This document shows, one piece after another, positions 36,419 to 43,863 of a stretch of 64,000 bases of DNA. The position numbers were made by a program, and so were the translations under genes. The DNA comes from Nocardia suismassiliense (GTDB lineage: Bacteria; Actinomycetota; Actinomycetes; Mycobacteriales; Mycobacteriaceae): assembly GCF_900269665.1 (NCBI RefSeq), contig NZ_LT985361.1, positions 8,724,174 to 8,788,173 on the forward strand, given 5' to 3'. Within the stretch, counting starts at the first letter, position 1; the number at the start of each line of letters is the position of its first letter. The notes under the pieces were generated by a model. That model did not search any database. It was not told where the DNA came from and saw only the letters and a program-made list of their open reading frames with translations.

Positions 36419-36802
36419 CTAGTCGCCGTCCGGGACCAAGATGCCCAGGACCCAGTTGACGATCGAGACGATCAGGCCGCCGATGATCGCCGCCCAGAGG
36501 CCGTCGACGCGCAGGCCGTAGTCGGTGGTCTCGGTGATCTTCGCGGTCAGCCACAGCATGAGCGCATTGATCACCAGCAGGAACAGGCCGAGCGTGACGA
36601 TCACCAGCGGCAGCGACAGCAGCTTGATGATCGGCTTGACCAGTGCGTTCACCACCGTGAACACCACGGCGACGGCGAGCAGGACGATAATCTTGCCGCC
36701 GTTGCCGTGCTCCGCCGGACTGATGATGTCGATCTTGTCGACCCAGGCGGCGGCCAGCCAGATGGCTACCGCGTTGATGACCAACCGAATCAGAAGCTGC
36801 AT
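36419..36802 (-). CDS. Phage holin family 4_2-like membrane protein
   Basis: 127 residues with four hydrophobic helices: 'LIRLVINAVAIWLAAAWV', 'IIVLLAVAVVFTVVNALV', 'LPLVIVTLGLFLLVINALML' and 'LWAAIIGGLIVSIVNWVLGI'. The 'VKPIIKLLSLPLVIVTLGLF' stretch is diagnostic of the PF04020-type family, common in actinobacterial chromosomes and not a lysis gene despite the name. Function unknown. Confidence 0.88.
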   Translation of the reverse strand: MQLLIRLVINAVAIWLAAAWVDKIDIISPAEHGNGGKIIVLLAVAVVFTVVNALVKPIIKLLSLPLVIVTLGLFLLVINALMLWLTAKITETTDYGLRVDGLWAAIIGGLIVSIVNWVLGILVPDGD

Positions 36803-36895
36803 GCGCTCATGCTAAGGCGAGTGCCGGGCCTGCGCTCGGCCCGACGCGGCCGACGCCGGACTTCAGCGCGTCATGCGGTGCACCCGGCCGCCGCT

Positions 36896-37480
36896 TCAGG
36901 CCGCGCGATCGAGCAGCGCGAGCACCTTCGGCCGCAACTCGTGTATCCGGTCGGAACCGCCGAGCAGGCCGAAGGTCGTCTGATTGGGGGCACGCAGGAT
37001 CCCGAGCAGCAGATGCCCGGATTCGATGGCCTTGTCCTTGCGCGCCAGCGCTTCCCGCAGCGACAGTTCGAGCACCTTTTTCGCGTCCCGGGTGAACGGG
37101 ATGTGCCCGAAGTCGCCGCCGCGACCCCAGCCGAACAGGCCACGCTTCTCCTCCCGCGGTGCCGCGCGATCGAGGGCGTCCTCGCCGAAGTTCTCGGCCA
37201 GGGTCTCGCGCACGGCGTCGAGATCGATGCCGATCGAACGCAACGCCTCCGCGTCCTCCGCGCCGAGCGGTTCGCCCTTTCCGCGTTTGGCCAGCGCGCT
37301 CATCACACTGTCGTGGGTGATGCCCGCGTCGGCCAGTAGCGCCTTCAGATCGTGCTCGCCCTGCGACAGCAAGCCGAGCAGCACGTGCTCGATCTCGATG
37401 GTGGCGGAGCGCAGTTCGCGCGCGTCCTCCTGGGCCGTCACGACGGCCAATCTCGCCGACTTGGTGAACCGTTCGAACAT
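36896..37480 (-). CDS. Clp N-terminal repeat protein without AAA+ domain
   Basis: 194 residues with two Clp-N repeats: 'MFERFTKSARLAVVTAQEDARE' with 'IEIEHVLLGLLSQGEHDLKALL' and, near residue 130, 'FTRDAKKVLELSLREALARKDKAIESGHLLLGIL'-like second repeat. These resemble the adaptor/substrate-docking domain of ClpA/C but there is no ATPase. It could be an adaptor or decoy for ClpC. Its start overlaps the stop of the HTH gene, so the two are coupled. Confidence 0.87.
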   Translation of the reverse strand: MFERFTKSARLAVVTAQEDARELRSATIEIEHVLLGLLSQGEHDLKALLADAGITHDSVMSALAKRGKGEPLGAEDAEALRSIGIDLDAVRETLAENFGEDALDRAAPREEKRGLFGWGRGGDFGHIPFTRDAKKVLELSLREALARKDKAIESGHLLLGILRAPNQTTFGLLGGSDRIHELRPKVLALLDRAA

Positions 37481-37701
37481 CAGCGGTTCCTGCCTTTCCG
37501 GTTGTATTTCTGGTGGGCTGCCTGCTTGCTGACCTCGAGCGCCTCCGCGATCGCCTGCCAGGACCAGCCCTGTTCGCGAGCGTTGGCCACCTGGATCGCC
37601 TCGAGGCGTTCGAGCAGCCGTCGCAGGGCGAGCACCGCCCGCAGCCCGACTTCGGGGTCGGGGCTGCCCGCGGCGGCCGCCAGAGTGGTTGCTTCTGTCA
37701 T
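37480..37701 (-). CDS. Helix-turn-helix protein paired with the ClpN-like gene
   Basis: 73 residues. Helical N-terminus, then 'GWSWQAIAEALEVSKQAAHQ' (a clear HTH) and a basic tail 'KYNRKGRNR'. It leads a two-gene operon with the ClpN-like protein (one-base overlap). A 24-bp palindrome begins at its own start codon, so it probably represses itself. Confidence 0.82.
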   Translation of the reverse strand: MTEATTLAAAAGSPDPEVGLRAVLALRRLLERLEAIQVANAREQGWSWQAIAEALEVSKQAAHQKYNRKGRNR

Positions 37702-37749
37702 GTCGTCAATTTTGATTGACGACAAGGACGATTGTCAACAAAAATTGAC
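37701..37749. promoter_or_regulatory. TTGAC/GTCAA operator pair at the HTH-ClpN operon
   Basis: Perfect 10-bp arms TGTCGTCAAT and ATTGACGACA around TTTG (37701-37724), followed by a second looser repeat TGTCAA-N6-TTGACG (37733-37749). The first overlaps the HTH start codon by one base, so binding would block transcription or translation start. Confidence 0.7.
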
Positions 37750-37792
37750 GCGCTGCGCGTTCGCTTTCAGCGAAGGAGTGGGCGGACAGCAC

Positions 37793-37839
37793 GAAGGCCA
37801 CCTTCGATCGGGTGCTGTTCCCGAGTGAAGGTGGCCTTC
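37793..37839 (-). terminator. Hairpin downstream of the Cds1-like gene
   Basis: Perfect 13-bp arms GAAGGCCACCTTC/GAAGGTGGCCTTC with a further CGGG/CCCG pair in the loop, 44 bp past the stop of the PLP enzyme. Confidence 0.65.
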
Positions 37840-37883
37840 AATGGATCGTTAAGTAGCGTTCGGCCCGACCCGATGAGAGGTGC

Positions 37884-38969
37884 TCAGCCCGTCCATTCGC
37901 CGGTAGCGGCGAACTTGTCCAGGATCGCGGTCGGTTCGGCAAGGCTCAGGCCCTGGGACTCGACCCACGCGTCATCGAAATACGTTCCGGCATAACGGTC
38001 TCCGCCGTCGCACAGCAGCGTGACCACGCTGCCGCCGCGCCCAGCGGCCAGCATCTCGGCGATGATGCCGAATACGCCCCACAGGTTGGTGCCGGTGGAG
38101 CCGCCGACTCTGCGCCCGAGCACCCGGCTCGCGTATCGCGCCGCCGCGATGGAGCCCGCGTCGGGCACCTCGATCATGCGATCGACCACCTCGCCGACGA
38201 ACGACGGCTCCACCCGTGGCCGGCCGATTCCCTCGATGCGCGAAGACATTCCGGTCTCATAACCCGCGTCGCCGGTCTCGTAACCGCCGAAGAACGCGGA
38301 GTTCTCCGGATCGACGACGGCCAATTTCGTTGCGTGCCTTCGGTATCGGATATAGCGGCCGATGGTGGCGCTGGTGCCGCCGGTGCCCGCGCCCACCACC
38401 ACCCACTCCGGCACGGGATGGGACTCCAACGCCATCTGCTGGAAAATGGATTCGGCGATGTTGTTGTTGCCGCGCCAGTCGGTGGCGCGCTCGGCATGGG
38501 TGAACTGGTCCATGAAATGGCCGCCGCACTCGGCGGCGAGGCGGGCCGCCTCGGTGTACATGTCGGGTGGGCGTTGCACGAAATGGCAACGGCCGCCTTG
38601 CGCTTCGATCAGCGCGATCTTCTGCGGCGAGGTGCTCGCGGGCATCACCGCGACGAAATCCAGTCCGAGCAGCTTCGCGAAATACGCCTCGCTGACCGCG
38701 GTGGAGCCCGAGGTCGCCTCGACCACCGTGGTGCCCTCGCCGACCCAGCCGTTGCAGATCGCGTACAGGAACAGGGATCTGGCCAGCCGATGCTTGAGAC
38801 TGCCGGTGATATGGGTGGATTCGTCCTTCAGATACAACTGGACATTCCACCCGGCGGGCAGCGGGTAGCGCAGCAGGTGGGTGTCCGCGCTGCGCTGGGC
38901 GTCGGCATCGATGAGCCGCACCGCGTTGTCCACCCAATCGCGCGGGGTGCTGCGATCGCAGGACTTCAC
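37884..38969 (-). CDS. PLP-dependent cysteine synthase/desulfhydrase family protein (Cds1-like)
   Basis: 361 residues, fold-type II. The PLP lysine is Lys59 in 'HITGSLKHRLARS', the substrate loop 'VEATSGSTAVSEAYFA' follows, and 'VVVGAGTGGTSATIGRYIRY' is the phosphate cup. Close in shape to the mycobacterial L-cysteine desulfhydrase Cds1, which releases H2S. A synthase activity cannot be excluded. Its start overlaps the DUF4229 stop (ATGA). Confidence 0.88.
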   Translation of the reverse strand: MKSCDRSTPRDWVDNAVRLIDADAQRSADTHLLRYPLPAGWNVQLYLKDESTHITGSLKHRLARSLFLYAICNGWVGEGTTVVEATSGSTAVSEAYFAKLLGLDFVAVMPASTSPQKIALIEAQGGRCHFVQRPPDMYTEAARLAAECGGHFMDQFTHAERATDWRGNNNIAESIFQQMALESHPVPEWVVVGAGTGGTSATIGRYIRYRRHATKLAVVDPENSAFFGGYETGDAGYETGMSSRIEGIGRPRVEPSFVGEVVDRMIEVPDAGSIAAARYASRVLGRRVGGSTGTNLWGVFGIIAEMLAAGRGGSVVTLLCDGGDRYAGTYFDDAWVESQGLSLAEPTAILDKFAATGEWTG

Positions 38970-39319
38970 GATGTCCCCTGATTGTCCTCGGGGGCCTCGC
39001 CGCGCAGCCGGGCGCGCAACTGGGCCTTGTCGTGCCTGCGGCGTTCGTCCACCACCGCGATGTCCTCGTTGACCCGGGTGCGCAGCCGCTTGAACAGCGT
39101 CAGCGACAGCGGCATGGCGATGATCAGCGCGAACAGCGCGGCGACCACCAGCGGGATGTCCACCGACACCAGCCGGGCCACCAGCATGATCAGCACGGTG
39201 ATCAGCACGACCAGGCCCAGCCTGGCCACCGTGTACAGACCGAGATCGCGGGCGAGCCGACGGCCCGCGCCAGCGGTTTGCTGTCCTGGAGCACCATCAG
39301 GTGGAGTTGCGTCACTCAC
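38966..39319 (-). CDS. DUF4229 membrane protein
   Basis: 117 residues from GTG 39319. Two transmembrane helices ('LGLVVLITVLIMLVARLV', 'IPLVVAALFALIIAMPLSLTL') then a charged cytosolic tail 'RRRHDKAQLRARLRG'. It matches the DUF4229 family of actinobacteria. It is translationally coupled to the Cds1-like gene. Confidence 0.82.
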   Translation of the reverse strand: MSDATPPDGAPGQQTAGAGRRLARDLGLYTVARLGLVVLITVLIMLVARLVSVDIPLVVAALFALIIAMPLSLTLFKRLRTRVNEDIAVVDERRRHDKAQLRARLRGEAPEDNQGTS

Positions 39320-39503
39320 GTCGATCAGCCTATGCGAAGCTGTTGCCCGCGCTCGGCGCACACCTGTTGCCGAGGTCGTAGAGCGTATCCGATTTGTCTA
39401 TTACTTCCCCTTTACCAACAGTAGGTGGTTCGAGTACCTAGGGGTTTCAGTGCAACGATGTCGCCATCTGATGAGGGAACTGTCGAGAACGGAGAGGTTT
39501 GCT

Positions 39504-39713
39504 ATGAGTGCGATCACCGTCGGCGGCCAGGACACCCTGCTGACACCAGGGCAGGTTGCTGCCATGTTCCACGTCGATCCGAAGACGGTCACCCGCTGGG
39601 CTCATGCCGGGCGTCTCGGATCGTTGCGCACACCGGGCGGACATCGCCGGTTCCGCGAATCAGAGGTAATGCAGCTGCTCAAGTCGCTCACCACCGAGGC
39701 GACCGCACGCTGA
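39504..39713 (+). CDS. bldC: BldC-like MerR-family developmental regulator
   Basis: 69 residues with ribosome site GGAGAGG. 'LLTPGQVAAMFHVDPKTVTR' then 'WAHAGRLGSLRTPGGHRRF' is nearly invariant across actinobacteria. BldC binds direct repeats cooperatively and delays differentiation in Streptomyces. Mycobacteria carry the orthologue Rv0500A. No effector domain. Confidence 0.96.
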   Translation: MSAITVGGQDTLLTPGQVAAMFHVDPKTVTRWAHAGRLGSLRTPGGHRRFRESEVMQLLKSLTTEATAR

Positions 39714-39831
39714 CTGCGGGCCGCGCGGGCCCATCGTGCCGGGGCCCGCGCCCACCCGTCACACTGATTTCACGGCTGCGGTGTGCGCGGGTTGCGCACG
39801 GGACTACCCTCGTAACCAGGAGGTGAGCGAC

Positions 39832-40041
39832 GTGACGTACCTGTTGGCACTCATCGCGGTCGTGGCAGTCGCGGTGTTGTGCTGGAAAGCGTTCGGCCCC
39901 GAGAAGACTGCCGGACCGACCGCCGGCCCTACGCGTCCACCGCAGCGCAAGCGTGTCGTCGGCCCGGACGACGACCCGGAGTTCCTCTGGCGGCTATCCC
40001 GCCAGCATCGCGACGGAGAACCCGGCAGCACCGAGCGCTGA
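39832..40041 (+). CDS. Small single-pass membrane protein
   Basis: 69 residues from GTG 39832 with ribosome site AGGAGG. One N-terminal hydrophobic helix ('VTYLLALIAVVAVAVLCW') and a Pro/Arg/Asp-rich cytosolic tail ('GPDDDPEFLWRLSRQ'). Function unknown. Confidence 0.72.
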   Translation: MTYLLALIAVVAVAVLCWKAFGPEKTAGPTAGPTRPPQRKRVVGPDDDPEFLWRLSRQHRDGEPGSTER

Positions 40042-40069
40042 GCGTTCGCCCCGGATCCCCTTTCGCGCA

Positions 40070-40282
40070 TTACATCTCACCGTCGGCGTAGTTGCGCGCG
40101 TGCAACCCTTCGCTCGCGCGTAGTCGGTTCGCGAGCATCGCCAGATAGTGCTGCGCCTCCACGGACAGGCCCGCCGCCGTCTGCGCCAGCCTGCGCAACG
40201 CACTGTTGTTCAACTGCTCGACCACACTTCCGTCCGCGTCGACAACCGCAGCCGGGAGATAGGTGAAGTAATCGGAATCCAA
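40070..40282 (-). CDS. Small hypothetical protein with TTG start
   Basis: 70 residues from TTG 40282, chosen because GAGGAG lies eight bases upstream; the longer open frame runs into AT-rich non-coding repeats and is unlikely. 'SDYFTYLPAAVVDADGSVVEQL' and 'LAQTAAGLSVEAQHYLAMLANRLRA' are amphipathic. It is divergent from the Roadblock operon, with the repeat array between. Function unknown. Confidence 0.5.
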   Translation of the reverse strand: MDSDYFTYLPAAVVDADGSVVEQLNNSALRRLAQTAAGLSVEAQHYLAMLANRLRASEGLHARNYADGEM

Positions 40283-40529
40283 GAGCCCGTCTCCTCGAAA
40301 CTGTGTGCGCAGGATCAGCGCATCGCATGTAGACAGGACACGGCGTTTCGCCGAACGGCACGCCGCGATGGACGTGATGTGCGCCACTACGTTGCCGACG
40401 GCGGTTTTCCGAGTGACCGGCGGCCTCGCCCGGAGCCGCGCCGGCGGCCCCGCAAGGAACTCCTGATCCGAAGGCCCCTTGCGCCATCGACTATCGGCCG
40501 GCAGAAGTCGAAATGGTAGAAACCACAAG

Positions 40530-40608
40530 GTATTCAATACTGCACAGTATTCAGTACTGAAAGAAATTTGATACTGCGAGGTATTGAATACCAAAAGGTA
40601 CTTTCTAC
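40530..40608. repeat. AT-rich iteron-like array, 17-bp period
   Basis: Three strong 11-bp near-palindromes of form GTATTSARTAC at 40530, 40547 and 40581 and two degenerate copies (7 of 11 bases) at 40564 and 40598, all exactly 17 bp apart. The first and fourth also form a 12-bp perfect inverted pair. The region (about 40510-40640) is sharply AT-rich and non-coding, 85-160 bp upstream of the Roadblock operon. Confidence 0.7.
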
Positions 40609-40692
40609 ATATTTTGCAGCAATATTTTGCGGCATTTACCGCATGTTCCACATCGACACTGTGTAGCGTCTGGATTTCTTGAAACCCCTGAT

Positions 40693-41103
40693 ATGACAAG
40701 TGGTGGCGCGGTGCTCGGTGTTGATGGCTGTCTGGAACGCATCATGGACATTCCCGGCGCGCGCAGCGCGACCCTGGTGGACGCCGCCAGCGGACTGGCG
40801 ATCGCCACCGCGGGACTGCACCAGGGTGTCGACCAGCACGAAGCCGCGGCCAGCAGCACCGACGTGGTGCGCGCCGTCCTCGACTGTCCCGCGTTGACGA
40901 ACGGCCACCACGACGAGAACCTCACCGAGATCATCGTCTGCGGCACCCACGTATATCACCTGCTGAATCTGGTGCACGGCGACTTCGACGGCCGTCTTTT
41001 CGTCCATGTCCTCTTGGACGACGACACCGGCAACTTGGCGATGGCGCGGTTCCGGCTGCACGGAATTCTCGCCGAATTCGCCGAGGCCGGTCATGAGCGG
41101 TGA
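40693..41103 (+). CDS. Roadblock/LC7-like protein, first gene of the operon
   Basis: 136 residues. 'LERIMDIPGARSATLVDAASGLAIAT' and 'LTEIIVCGTHVYHLLNLVHGDFDGRLFVHVLLDDDTGNLAMARFRL' follow the alpha-beta pattern of Roadblock proteins, which pair with small GTPases. No strong ribosome site. The last 11 bp overlap the next gene. Confidence 0.7.
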   Translation: MTSGGAVLGVDGCLERIMDIPGARSATLVDAASGLAIATAGLHQGVDQHEAAASSTDVVRAVLDCPALTNGHHDENLTEIIVCGTHVYHLLNLVHGDFDGRLFVHVLLDDDTGNLAMARFRLHGILAEFAEAGHER

Positions 41104-41875
41104 GCTCGCCGACGAACTGCGCAAACTGGAAAACGAAAAACGTACCGGTGTGCTGTTCGTCGGCGACGGCGCCTTTCATCTCGCCGAAGGCGCTGTCACC
41201 GCCGCCGATTGCCTGCGGACGAGCGGGCTGGCCCGGCTGGTATCGGAAGCGGGCGTAGCGACCGCCGAGGACTGGCGTGCCGCCGAGGGCGGACATCCTG
41301 ACCGGGTGCTGGCCCAGCCGCGACTGGAAATCCTCGCGCTGCTCTCGGTTTTCGATGCCGCCTACTTTCTGCTCGACAGCCCCGCGACCCCCGAATTCCG
41401 GCCCGCGCCACCGCATTGGCTAGCCGCGGTCTGCCGTATCGCGCCACACGTGCTGGTCCAGGAATGTGTGCGCCGCGGCGACTCGGCGGGCACGCCGTGG
41501 CCCGCGCGGCTGGTCGACCGCGCGCCGGTCGTGCCGGTCCGCCGCAGCAGACGACGCGTCGTCCTCACCGCGGGCCAGGCCGAGGTGCTTGCCGCCGCCG
41601 ACACTCGCCGCAGTGTCACCGGGATCGGCGAATACCTCGGCCGCACCACCTATGGCTGCCTGGTGGCGGTGCGGGAACTGACCGCGGCCGGGCTGATCGA
41701 GCCGCCGGTCCCGGTGCTGCCCGCCGAGGCCATGGTCAACCCGCTGCGCGCCGACGCCGTACCGCCCCGGCGCCGCCGCGTCCGACCGAGCGGGTCCGTT
41801 GCCGCTCAGGACCGCTGGGAACCGGTCGATCCTGGCCTGCTCGTTCGCCTGCGGGCGGCTTTGGAGGATGCGTGA
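41093..41875 (+). CDS. PATAN/DUF4388-like protein with C-terminal winged helix
   Basis: 260 residues. The N-terminus 'LRKLENEKRTGVLFVGDGAFHLAEGAVTAA' resembles the DUF4388/PATAN domain found with Roadblock and two-component proteins. The C-terminal part 'VTGIGEYLGRTTYGCLVAVRELTAAGLIE' looks like a winged helix. It overlaps both neighbours (11 bp upstream, 4 bp downstream), so it is fully coupled. It is the likely DNA- or signal-facing member of the operon. Confidence 0.68.
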   Translation: MSGELADELRKLENEKRTGVLFVGDGAFHLAEGAVTAADCLRTSGLARLVSEAGVATAEDWRAAEGGHPDRVLAQPRLEILALLSVFDAAYFLLDSPATPEFRPAPPHWLAAVCRIAPHVLVQECVRRGDSAGTPWPARLVDRAPVVPVRRSRRRVVLTAGQAEVLAAADTRRSVTGIGEYLGRTTYGCLVAVRELTAAGLIEPPVPVLPAEAMVNPLRADAVPPRRRRVRPSGSVAAQDRWEPVDPGLLVRLRAALEDA

Positions 41876-42339
41876 CCGCGCGGAAAAGACTGCTCGGCGA
41901 ACTGATGGGGAGGTTGACCAAGGTGTCGATGTCCGGACCCGAACCGAACGCGGCGGTGCTGGCGGAACTGAAAGCGCTACGCGAACGCGTGCCGCGGCTG
42001 ACCGGCACGCTGGTGGCCTCCAGCGACGGGCTGCTCGTCGCACACGATCTACCCGCGCACATCGAACCCGGCGGGATGGCCGCGCTGGCCGCCGCGCAGC
42101 TGTCGCTGTCCTACCGGCTGGCGACGACCGCACACGGGGGCGGGTTCAACGAGGTCGTGGTGCACGGCGCCGAGGGGCACGTGGTCGTCTACGCGGCGGG
42201 CTGGACCTCGTTGACCGTGCTGGCCGGCCCCGAAGTGAACGTCGGCAGGCTCCATCTGGAATCCCGTCCGGTGGCTCGGGCGATCGCCGACCACATGGCG
42301 GCCGCCAACGGAAAAGACCAGGCAACGAAAACCGAATGA
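41872..42339 (+). CDS. Roadblock/LC7 domain protein
   Basis: 155 residues from GTG 41872 (GTGA overlap with the previous stop). 'ALRERVPRLTGTLVASSDGLLVAHDLP' and 'LAAAQLSLSYRLATTAHGGGFNEVVVHGAEGHVVVYAAG' are the canonical Roadblock strand-helix pattern, as in MglB/CvnB. A later GTG at 41923 with GGAGG upstream is a possible shorter start. Confidence 0.82.
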   Translation: MTARKRLLGELMGRLTKVSMSGPEPNAAVLAELKALRERVPRLTGTLVASSDGLLVAHDLPAHIEPGGMAALAAAQLSLSYRLATTAHGGGFNEVVVHGAEGHVVVYAAGWTSLTVLAGPEVNVGRLHLESRPVARAIADHMAAANGKDQATKTE

Positions 42340-42350
42340 AAGGAACAGAC

Positions 42351-42722
42351 ATGTCCAACCTGGATCTGTCACTGAAGGACATGATGGTGATCGACGGTGC
42401 GATCGGCGCCGCCGTCGTCGACTACAACAGCGGCATGGCGCTAGGCACCCTCGGCAGTTCCAAGGCACTGGACCTCCAGGTCGCCGCAGCGGGTAACACC
42501 GAGGTCGTGCGCGCCAAAATGCGCACCATCGAGCAGCTCGGCCTCAACGAGGGCATCGAAGACATCCTCATCACGCTGTCCGGCCAGTACCACCTCATCC
42601 GCCCGATGACCGGCCGCAAATCCAAGGGCCTGTTCCTCTACCTCGCCCTCGACCGCACCCGCGCGAACCTCGCCCTGGCCCGCCACCGCATCAAGAGCAT
42701 CGAGGAAGAGCTCGAGGTGTAG
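42351..42722 (+). CDS. Roadblock/LC7 domain protein, last gene of the operon
   Basis: 123 residues from ATG 42351 with ribosome site AAAGGAA. 'MMVIDGAIGAAVVDYNSGMALGTL' and 'IEDILITLSGQYHLIRPM' then 'LFLYLALDRTRANLALARHRI' form a Roadblock core. The operon ends at the hairpin after it. No GTPase gene follows. Confidence 0.85.
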   Translation: MSNLDLSLKDMMVIDGAIGAAVVDYNSGMALGTLGSSKALDLQVAAAGNTEVVRAKMRTIEQLGLNEGIEDILITLSGQYHLIRPMTGRKSKGLFLYLALDRTRANLALARHRIKSIEEELEV

Positions 42723-42763
42723 TCCACCCGGCATGCCACTGCCTGGATGGCATCAGTTCGAGC

Positions 42764-42805
42764 CGCAAGCCCCGCCCGCAATCTGATCCGAGAGCGGGGC
42801 TTGCG
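42764..42805 (+). terminator. Terminator of the Roadblock operon
   Basis: 12-bp perfect arms CGCAAGCCCCGC/GCGGGGCTTGCG with an 18-nt loop. A further TACGCA-T6-TGCGTA inverted repeat lies at 42815-42832. From 42806 to 43058 I see no gene. Confidence 0.7.
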
Positions 42806-43058
42806 CCGATCAACTACGCATTTTTTTGCGTACTCGAACAACAAACAAGCCTAGTTCGCGGGAACATGATTACCTCCGAAATATGACCAGCATTTTCCGA
42901 TCCGCGATATGCCCTTACATCGCCGGCCAGGAAGCTCTCGTGCCGACACAGGCAGGAATTCGGCGCCACGGGGAGCGCAGGCCCCTATCATTCCGCTGTT
43001 GCCTGACACCAGGAACTAGAACTAATGCACCATTATCCGCTCCAGGAAGGCGCATCCA

Positions 43059-43268
43059 ATGGGCTCGGTAGAACTCGGATCGGCGGTTGTTTTTATCGGC
43101 TCTGCGGCGCTGACCGCGATGGGCGGCGGACCGGCGCTTGTCGCCCTCGGCTCCGCGGCGCTGACCGCGGCAGCGGTCGGGGCCGGAATAGCGGCCAACG
43201 TCATCGGGATTCCGGCCAGCATCATTGCGATGCTTCTCGGGCTGGGATTGCTGCCACCGCGTCCGTGA
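43059..43268 (+). CDS. Small Gly/Ala-rich membrane peptide
   Basis: 69 residues with ribosome site AGGAAGG. Almost entirely hydrophobic, with two likely helices ('VVFIGSAALTAMGGGPALVA', 'AGIAANVIGIPASIIAMLLG') and an internal repeat 'GSAALTA'. It is the last chromosomal gene before the element. Function unknown. Confidence 0.6.
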   Translation: MGSVELGSAVVFIGSAALTAMGGGPALVALGSAALTAAAVGAGIAANVIGIPASIIAMLLGLGLLPPRP

Positions 43269-43322
43269 GGAATCGGCTATCTACTGCCCGAACCTGACCT
43301 ACACCGGATCAGGTAGACGGCG

Positions 43323-43376
43323 CTAGTTGAGCCCGGCGTAGGAGTGCAATCCGCTGATCACCATGTTGATGATGAA
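43323..43376 (-). pseudogene. ccsB: Displaced original 3' end of ccsB
   Basis: 18 codons on the minus strand encode FIINMVISGLHSYAGLN and a TAG stop. This is the same peptide that ends the intact ccsB at 59 kb, with five synonymous codon changes and a different stop (TAA there). It is cut off from the rest of the gene by the integrated element. Confidence 0.93.
43351..43376. repeat. attL core
   Basis: 26 bp identical to 59052-59077, starting CCGCTGATCACCATG on the plus strand. Identity stops sharply on both sides, except for the coding similarity of the ccsB tail to the left. Confidence 0.9.
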
Positions 43377-43480
43377 CATCGCCCTCGACGTTTGTGGGAA
43401 TGGTCGGCGATTGTCGCGTTGCCCCGAACTGCAGGTTTCCGCTGGCTCCGTTGGTAAGGAAGGAGAGCGAGTGTCGGTGC

Positions 43481-43499
43481 TGCGTACTCACTGCGTACC
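43481..43499 (+). promoter_or_regulatory. Likely integrase arm-binding site, left
   Basis: TGCGTACTCACTGCGTACC, two TGCGTAC copies 11 bp apart. The identical 19 bp recurs in the same orientation at 58943-58961, inside the 3' end of int. Each lies about 90-105 bp from its att core. Confidence 0.65.
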
Positions 43500-43723
43500 A
43501 AGGTGTCTCCACACTGTCAGGAGCGTGCAGGGCCGCTGACCACACGATTTACCTATCTAGCTACTGCGGCGGTGGTGTGGTTCAACTCCGTCACTGTCGT
43601 CGCGGTTGTCGTCAGACGTGTCGTCGAATTGGTCCCCCGGAGCAGGTGGTATCCGACCCCGGCTCTCTCGGACCTCTATTGGCGCCGGGGAGATCTCGCC
43701 TACTTTCCTGCGGACCGAAAAAT

Positions 43724-43754
43724 AGGCCGGCCAGTTTAAAAATTCGGCCGGCCT
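43724..43754 (-). terminator. Leftward-facing hairpin with T-run
   Basis: AGGCCGGCC/GGCCGGCCT, 13-nt loop. Read on the minus strand the stem is followed by ATTTTTCGG, an intrinsic terminator. No minus-strand gene lies to its right, so it may stop antisense transcription from the cargo. Confidence 0.5.
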
Positions 43755-43863
43755 TGACGAGGGCTGCGGCCGGCTGCTAGGAATGAGGTAGCCGCCAAGC
43801 CCGCAAGCCGCCGATCGACTCGGCCAACCGGGTTACGCCCAGCAGTACGACAGGAGCACGTGA

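Larger units (their letters stand above)
43377..43863. other. Left end of the element, non-coding
   Basis: 487 bp. It holds the arm-type site (43481-43499) and a hairpin (43724-43754). The open frames inside have poor composition and no ribosome sites. The promoter of the DGQHR gene should be here. Confidence 0.5.

Noticed and set aside
40530..40608. Possible CRISPR array
   Set aside because: Units are 11 bp with 6-bp gaps, too short for repeats and spacers, and no cas genes are near.
40283..40699. Longer version of the 40070 ORF reaching back to 40699
   Set aside because: The extra part translates the AT-rich repeat array into an improbable Cys/Tyr-rich sequence and has no ribosome site; TTG 40282 has a strong one.
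43394..43780. Open frames at the left end of the element
   Set aside because: No ribosome sites, poor composition, and they overlap the arm site and a terminator-like hairpin.
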